This document shows, one piece after another, positions 58,001 through 64,000 of a DNA stretch of 64,000 nt. Numbering within the stretch: the first letter of the stretch is position 1; each line of letters begins with the position of its first letter. Position numbers and translations under genes: made by a program. Origin of the DNA: Micromussa lordhowensis (taxonomy: Eukaryota; Cnidaria; Anthozoa; Scleractinia; Lobophylliidae); NCBI GenBank assembly GCA_964020085.1, contig OZ026608.1, positions 20,795,812 through 20,859,811 on the forward strand. Direction: 5' to 3'. The notes below the pieces were generated by a model. It searched no databases. It had not been told where the DNA came from and saw only the letters and a list, made by a program, of their open reading frames with translations.

Positions 58001-59064
58001 TCGTATTCGTCAACTGATATATACACATTTCCAAGGTTTTCGTAACAGGCAGCTTCTCCATATCTGTCTCCAATTTCTTTCCGGATCACAAGTGATTTCT
58101 CGAGATGTTCTCTAGCCTTCTCGTATTCGCCAGCCGATATATACACATTTCCAAGGTTTCCGTAACAGGAAGCTTCTCCATTTCTGCCTCCAATTTCTTT
58201 TTGGATCACAAGTGATTTCTCGAGATGTTCTCTAGCCTTGTCGTATTCGCCAACTGATATATACACATTTCCAAGGTTTCCGTAACAGGAAGCTTCTCCA
58301 TTTCTGTCTCCAATTTCTTTCCATATCACAAGTGATTTCTCGAGATGTTCTCTAGCCTTGTCGTATTCGCCAACTGATGTATACACATTTCCAAGGTTTA
58401 CGTAACAGGAAGCTTCTCCATTTCGGTCTCCAATTTCTTTCTGGATCGCAAGCGATTTCTCGACATGTTCTCTAGCCTTCTCGTATTCGCCAACTGATGT
58501 ATACACATTTCCAAGGTTTCCGTAACAGGAAGCTTCTCCATTTCGGTCTCCAATTTCTTTCTGGATCGCAAGCGATTTCACGAGATGTTCTTTAGCCTTC
58601 TCGTACTCGCCAACTGATGTATACACATTTCCAAGGTTTCCGTAACAGGACGCTTCTCCTATTCTGTCTCCAATTTCTTTACTGATTAGGAGCGCTTTTT
58701 CAGTGAGTTGTTTTGCTTGTCTGTATTTACTTTGATGGAAATACATCCCCCCAAGTGTTATGCTCAGCTTATATTCCTCAAGTCTTTCACCACTTTCACG
58801 GTAAATTAGGAGAAGTTTCTCTGCATATTTTATGGCGCTTGTATTATCGCATATGCGATAACAAGCCATCAACAATTGTAAGTATATCCTCACATAGAAT
58901 GATTTGCTTAATTTCTCGCCTGTTATGCCTGCTCTGTCTTTCAGGATGAACAAGCATTCCTTGCATACCTCGATGGCTTTTAGAACTCGACTAGTGTTGA
59001 GAAGGAAGACGGCGACAGTGAGGCCGATTGAGATGACTCGTAAAACGTCGTCTTTGTTGTTCAT
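55080..59064 (-). CDS. TPR-repeat protein with C-terminal CHAT (caspase-like) domain
   Basis: Main exon 59064-55821, then a 38-base last exon 55117-55080, giving about 1093 residues. Residues ~60-610 hold about a dozen 40-residue tetratricopeptide units (consensus GEYEKAREHLEKSL..QKEIGDR). A CHAT domain fills ~680-1085. It keeps the catalytic pair of clan CD peptidases: His939 in HIAAHGDFERG and Cys987 in VVLSCCHSARG; Cys986 replaces the more usual Ala. So it is predicted to be an active cysteine protease or a close relative, with the TPRs as sensor or scaffold. The donor GAAAG|GTAAGA and the acceptor at 55118 join in frame to end in DDQDGSGE; without splicing the exon stops a few codons on. 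A strong acceptor at 59080-59076 precedes the start, so an upstream exon (UTR or coding) is likely. Related cnidarian predictions are often named TTC28-like. Cellular role unknown. Confidence 0.9.
55118..55820 (-). other. Last intron of the TPR-CHAT gene
   Basis: Runs from the GTAAGA donor at 55820 to the acceptor TTTTCTCTGTCAG ending at 55118. No other feature seen. Confidence 0.6.
57830..58700 (-). repeat. 120-base in-frame tandem repeat coding TPR units
   Basis: Seven successive 120-base units inside the TPR-CHAT gene are nearly identical in DNA as well as protein, with exact 120-base periodicity. Units further toward the C-terminus are the same length but diverged. High DNA identity points to recent duplication or gene conversion. 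Confidence 0.95.
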
Positions 59065-59075
59065 GTCAAATAGTT

Positions 59076-62000
59076 CTGTGAGAATACAACAGAAAAAAAG
59101 TGGAAACAAATTTGGAACCAACTTTGTTTGTCCTTTTGTTATCTGCTGTTGTCATAATTGTAAGATGCATATTTATTACGTTTGTAGCCGAGATAACGCG
59201 CGCTCTGATTGGCATTATTCTCCCAAACCTCGGCCTTGTCGTATTGACCGAGTGATAGCGAGGTCAATACGGCAAGGTCTCAGTCTGACCTGACTTCACT
59301 TTCGGTTAATAAGTAATTAGTATTAGTATTGTTTCCATCTTTCATGCGATTGGCTTTCATACGACTGACTTGCGCAGAGAATACTTCGTACTTCGGAATT
59401 GACTCCAAACATTTGTGGAGCTTTTGAAACTTACGTTTGGCTCCATGGTTTATACATTCAGGGAGAAATTGGCCGCAAAAAATGCAAAATCTCCAGGTGG
59501 CAAAAGTACTAATAAGTTTGCACATTCTTTATAACATATTGAGTTTCACAAAAAGTATTCAATATATATAATATATCGGGCACAAAATTGCTTGAGACAG
59601 TTGTATCGTGTTATGCCTTCTAAATATTCGGAATTGATACTTTTGTAGCTTGATCATAATCACGGAAACTGAATCCCTGTTGCTAATGAACAAAGATTTC
59701 ACTATACTATAACCTCCTGGGAAAGCGTAGCGCTAATAAAAGAGAGTGTAACGAGGGGAGTAAGTGATTAATTTACATGTAGACTCTCAGCGTTTGCAGT
59801 CGTGGCTTAGTGTATCTGCTGAGATAAAAATGGAAATTTTTGAAGACGAAAGGGTTTTCATAAAAAAAAAATACTAGTCTGCCCGTCGCTTTTCAAAATC
59901 TCGGCTCGGCTCTCGGCTCTAAAAAAAAGCTCTCATCGGCTTGTGGAATATTTCCTCTCTTTAATTAGCAAAGGAAGTCTTGAGCTTGAGTAAATTCGTC
60001 GCAGGAATTTTAACGAGATATTCTACATTTTACAAGTTTTGGTTTATAAGCTTGATACTTTTGATGTTAAGTTCTGGAAACTTAAATTCTTCCTGAAATC
60101 GAAATTATTCTGCGTTCCACACTGCTTTGCAGATAACAACACCAGTTTATTATTTTGACAGCAGTATTCTTAATACACAATAAAGTTATAAATTTAACAC
60201 TGGACGTGGAAAATGACCAAAAATTGATGAAGACGTTTCCAACACTATGTCCGTTTTGACATGTGCATAACTAAACGGTCAACAATCTGCTTCCAAGTTA
60301 AGTCCCACTGCCTTAAAAAAGAAGAAATGGTAGCGTATGGGGAAACAGGACTGTCATATTTTTGCTGTCAGATGTTGATAGCAGGAAAGCATAATCAGCG
60401 ATATCAATAAATCTTTTGTTACTATTAACGTCGTTTTGTTTGAAAGCAACCAAAAACATATTTGACTATAAATAACATAGTAAACTTACCACTTCCCTTT
60501 CACTCGGGGGAAAGAATGAAAAGCGACGGCAGTCTCTTTTACAAGAGGATGGCTTTGTTTGTCTACAGGGTAACAGAAAAAAAACTATCAAGTTTATTCA
60601 AGACGCGTATCTCTATAATAAGTCCCCGTTTTGCCTGTAATTAAACTCCGCTGATACAGAATGACAATTTTGTAATTTAATAGGGACTTTACAGGTACAA
60701 AATTGAGATATACTGGCTACCCCTTGTTGTCAAAATTAGTCTTTTTAGTTCTCCTGCTCTATTTAGTACCTAGCTGTATATTGACAATTCTCGTAAACAT
60801 GACCCGCCTAGATTAGCGTAGCTACTCGCGGGTATGTGTAAATTGTATATCTAATTTAAAAAAATAAATAAATAAACGTATGTAAACCCCTTAAGAAATG
60901 AAATGAAAGTTACAGACCAAGATAGACAAACATGCCTTAAAATTCACAAAGCTAGAAACATAAACAAGCAAAACTGGAATTTACCGACCAAGATAAGCTC
61001 AAGAAAACTGAAAGCCCCAGATCTAGAGGAACACGCAAAACTGAAAGCCTTAATCACAGTCAAAGATAGGCGCACAACTTTCAATTCACAAAGAAAAATA
61101 TCACGGAAATCTGAAAGCTGTATATATACCAAACGCACAAAACTGTCGGCCTCACACGACGATAAGCACATGTAGCTGCCAGTCAGAGGCTGACAGACGT
61201 GCACAACTAACCAAGTCAAACAAAATGAACACAAGACAGGAAAACCAAAGACGAAGATTAGCGCCCGCTTCACAATTATTCCTACATATATGTACATCCA
61301 TATTTCCGCATTCTAAATTAATTCAAACCTAATACTTGAAGTCTAAAACATAGCTCAAACTTACGCATTACTCAAACTTACTAAAACTTGGCTCAAACTT
61401 ACTCTTCTAACCGTCACTGGAGAAGTGCAAATCAGAAAGAAATCCAACTTTACCTACGTCATCACCTAGGCTCTTTCCCTGAAACAGACAATGATACATT
61501 AGTCCTTGATTTCAATGAATCTTTAAAAATATTTTTAATGTACAGTAAACATGTCAAACGACGGCATCAAATAGACGATATCTTATATATAGCTTAAAGT
61601 TTACTGTTCTTACCGTTACGTTTGGAGTCAAAATCAGCTGAATGATCAGCAAAAGGAATCTTCCTGTGATAGAACAATGAATTACCGGGACGTTCAAAGC
61701 TTTTCAATGAAAAATAACAATATTAAAAACAGAGAATAGTTAGTGGTGTTAGTTATGCGAGAGAAGACTGAATTCTTTTCTTTATACTACTTTTGCCGGC
61801 ATTTTGAGCACAACCTCCGTTTGTTGTATTTTATTGTTTTGATAGAACCTTTTCTAATATGTAACGTTTTATAAACAAATACAACCTTATCATCCTTACA
61901 GCCTTATATTTAAAATTGTTACTGGTCTGAAAACATTAAATAGAACTGTTGATGCCAGGAATTTTTAATAAACGACGTTAAGACTTTGCAAATTTGTGAC

Positions 62001-64000
62001 AATTTTTAAGAACATCTTAAAATATAAGGGGCTTAAAAATTTATTGCAATCTTAACTACTCCTTTTTACTGGATGTTTTGGAAAAATTTTTAGACTTTTA
62101 GTTTTAATTTAGTTATAAATCTTCAATGTAATCTTAATAGCAAAAGTTTTCTTATTCTTCACATCAAAAGCCGCACTGGATAGGTTCATTTAAATATTCA
62201 GTATGTATGTAAAAATAAAAGGAAGATTAATAGATGAGGTTACTTACCAAAAACGAGGTCTGGCAGAATATTGTGACAGACAACCTGATTCACCAATATT
62301 TCCCTTTCGCAGTGTGAAGAAAAAATAACAGCAAGAACCTGTAAAAGCTTGTTAGAAGACAAAGGGGATTTGTCTGCAAGATAACACAAGAGTCATCACA
62401 GACTTGTTCGTTTATTCCATGCTTTAACTGAGACCAAGATACTGAACTATTAAATGGAAGGCTTTCTGATGAGAACGAAGTCCAAATCCCTTATTTTTAA
62501 TTTGCAACTTCAGAGAGTCAAAGATAAATTTTCGTTCAGCGCCCACCCATGTTATCAGAATCAATCTACTGAGGTTTTCACTTTAATCTTCCAGTTAAAA
62601 TGTTTTGCTTCAGTGTTATGTCATGTATGACAAGGTTTACCACGCTTAACACCTCAATGCCTATTAGCCAGTTAACTTTTAGTTTAGTTTTTTAGTTAAC
62701 TTTAAGCTTATATGTAATTTCTAAATATGTCACTAATTTTTGTGTTCGTGTAACGGTAAATTTCGTTAGTTTCTTAGTTTAAAACTTTAGGAAACCTTAC
62801 TGTACTTACCGTTCGTTGAGAAATTCAAATCAGAATAAAATTCAATTTCTACCCTCTAGCAGCTAAACAGCGTCTCATTCAAAATAAGAATGACGCATAA
62901 GTTATCAGACTTTCGAACCATGAGATACGCTTTCGATTACAACTATATTATATATATATAATGTATCAAAAATATCCTTTGTCTTGATCTTGACTCCAGT
63001 AACAAACAAATAATTCAACACACACTGGAAAACGAAATTTCCGATATTTAGCAAAGACGAAATATCGGCAAATCATATTTTCAGTGTTTGTTGAAGTATA
63101 TATATAGATATATATCCGGTCATTGCTACACAATAGGCATGTTTCATTTTTTCCTCGTGTTTCAGTTTTCATTCGCAATTCAAATCACAATTACACAGTT
63201 TAGGTACATGTTTGTTTTCTGAACACACATATTCTAACTTACATTTATGTATGTCTCTCTTACGATAATCGTCTTTAATGTAAATATTAATTTAAATTAT
63301 ACTGGGCATGCGGCCAACGCCAACTTATATCTACATGACACTGAGTGACCAACTAGAAAGCTCATTGGCTACTTTGGTCACTGTACACAAGTAAATATTG
63401 TCTCCTTTAGCTAATGTTATATCTGTGTTCTTTTTGTATTAGTGTAGACCGTCTTATGTTAAGTTATATTTTCTGTAAACAGTGTGCAATAAACTTGAAC
63501 TTAAACTTGAACAAGCATGACTCAATGTGTAAAATTTTAACAACTTCCATTCGTCTGTGTTGTCGAAGGCGAAGGAATGAGCGGTGAGATACCGAATGAA
63601 ACGACGAGGGAATTGGACTCATGATCAGCATTAACGAAGTCTTTCGTTCAGATAAACCTATTCCGTTAAAAATCTGTTCCTCAGGGGAAGTTCTGCTGAC
63701 TGAGTGACGTACTCCTAACAGTCAAAATGGGTTTTCTAGAGGGATTTATTACTGATTGAGTTTGATTTTTTTCCTGAGCTGTTGAAAGGTAATCAGCTCT
63801 GTAAATCAGGATTTCCAACCCACAAGCCTCCCCCCGACACCTAGCATATCCATGGAGAAAAACACGCACATGTAAGGCTACACGTGCAACGTAATAGAGA
63901 GCTTAAACAAGGAGGACGGCAACGCCAAGAACAGCGACTAGTCAGAAAAAAATGAATTTACGTTTTACTTGACTGCTAAGAATCTCGCAATTATCTAGTT
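59076..64000. other. Gene-free right end; possible 5' leader of the TPR-CHAT gene
   Basis: Apart from a decayed MITE (59180-59312) and AT dinucleotide runs near 62950 and 63105, I see no coding exon. Several minus-strand GGTAAG-type donor sites (near 60488, 61610, 62245, 62810) could end noncoding first exons of the TPR-CHAT transcript, but nothing confirms this. Confidence 0.5.
59180..59312. mobile_element. Decayed member of the 46.4 kb MITE family
   Basis: Has ATTATTCTCCCAAACCTCGG, GACCGAGTGATAGCGAGGTC and a TCGGTTAATAAG end, like the right half of 46369-46500. The left terminal repeat is not preserved. Confidence 0.55.

Noticed and set aside
57711..58073. Second minus-strand frame of 120 codons with a 40-residue repeat
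   Set aside because: It is an out-of-frame reading of the TPR repeat, open only because each unit is exactly 120 bases.
57830..58700. CRISPR-like array because of regular 120-base spacing
   Set aside because: The units are continuous coding sequence for TPRs in a spliced animal gene, with no spacer structure.

Overview
The window is nuclear DNA from an animal, most likely an anthozoan cnidarian (probably a stony coral). The evidence is spliced genes with GT-AG introns, metazoan-specific orthologs, a cnidarian-style TPR-CHAT gene, and a dense background of foldback/MITE elements, a tRNA-derived SINE and microsatellites. This placement is inference; no marker in the window fixes the species. 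I assembled five protein-coding genes by hand from exon frames, splice sites and phase bookkeeping.

Layout. 1-13.5 kb: no gene I can support, only repeats and two weak short ORFs. 13.5-31.1 kb (+): a 15-exon gene for a predicted secreted 1229-residue protein with a signal peptide, one Ig domain, a ROR/MuSK-like frizzled cysteine-rich domain and about 970 residues I do not recognise. 33.1-38.8 kb (-): DCAF15, substrate receptor of a CUL4-DDB1 ubiquitin ligase, 6 exons. 38.99-46.8 kb (+): EIF2B2, the beta subunit of the translation factor eIF2B, 17 exons and 353 residues. 49.6-50.9 kb (+): an intronless class A GPCR. 55.1-59.1 kb (-): a TPR-CHAT protein with an intact His/Cys protease-like pair, plus a short downstream exon that completes it. 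59.1-64 kb: no supported gene.

DCAF15 and EIF2B2 start head to head, with 157 bp between their start codons, and probably share a bidirectional promoter. The Ig/frizzled gene converges on DCAF15. The remaining genes show no shared pathway.

The two most interesting loci are the Ig-frizzled secreted protein, whose architecture I do not recognise, and the TPR-CHAT gene, which has the domain layout of the prokaryotic protease component of type III-E CRISPR systems. Introns and intergenic DNA carry many inverted-repeat elements. One is nested inside a tandem repeat, and another preserves degenerate hammerhead-ribozyme-like motifs of Penelope type.
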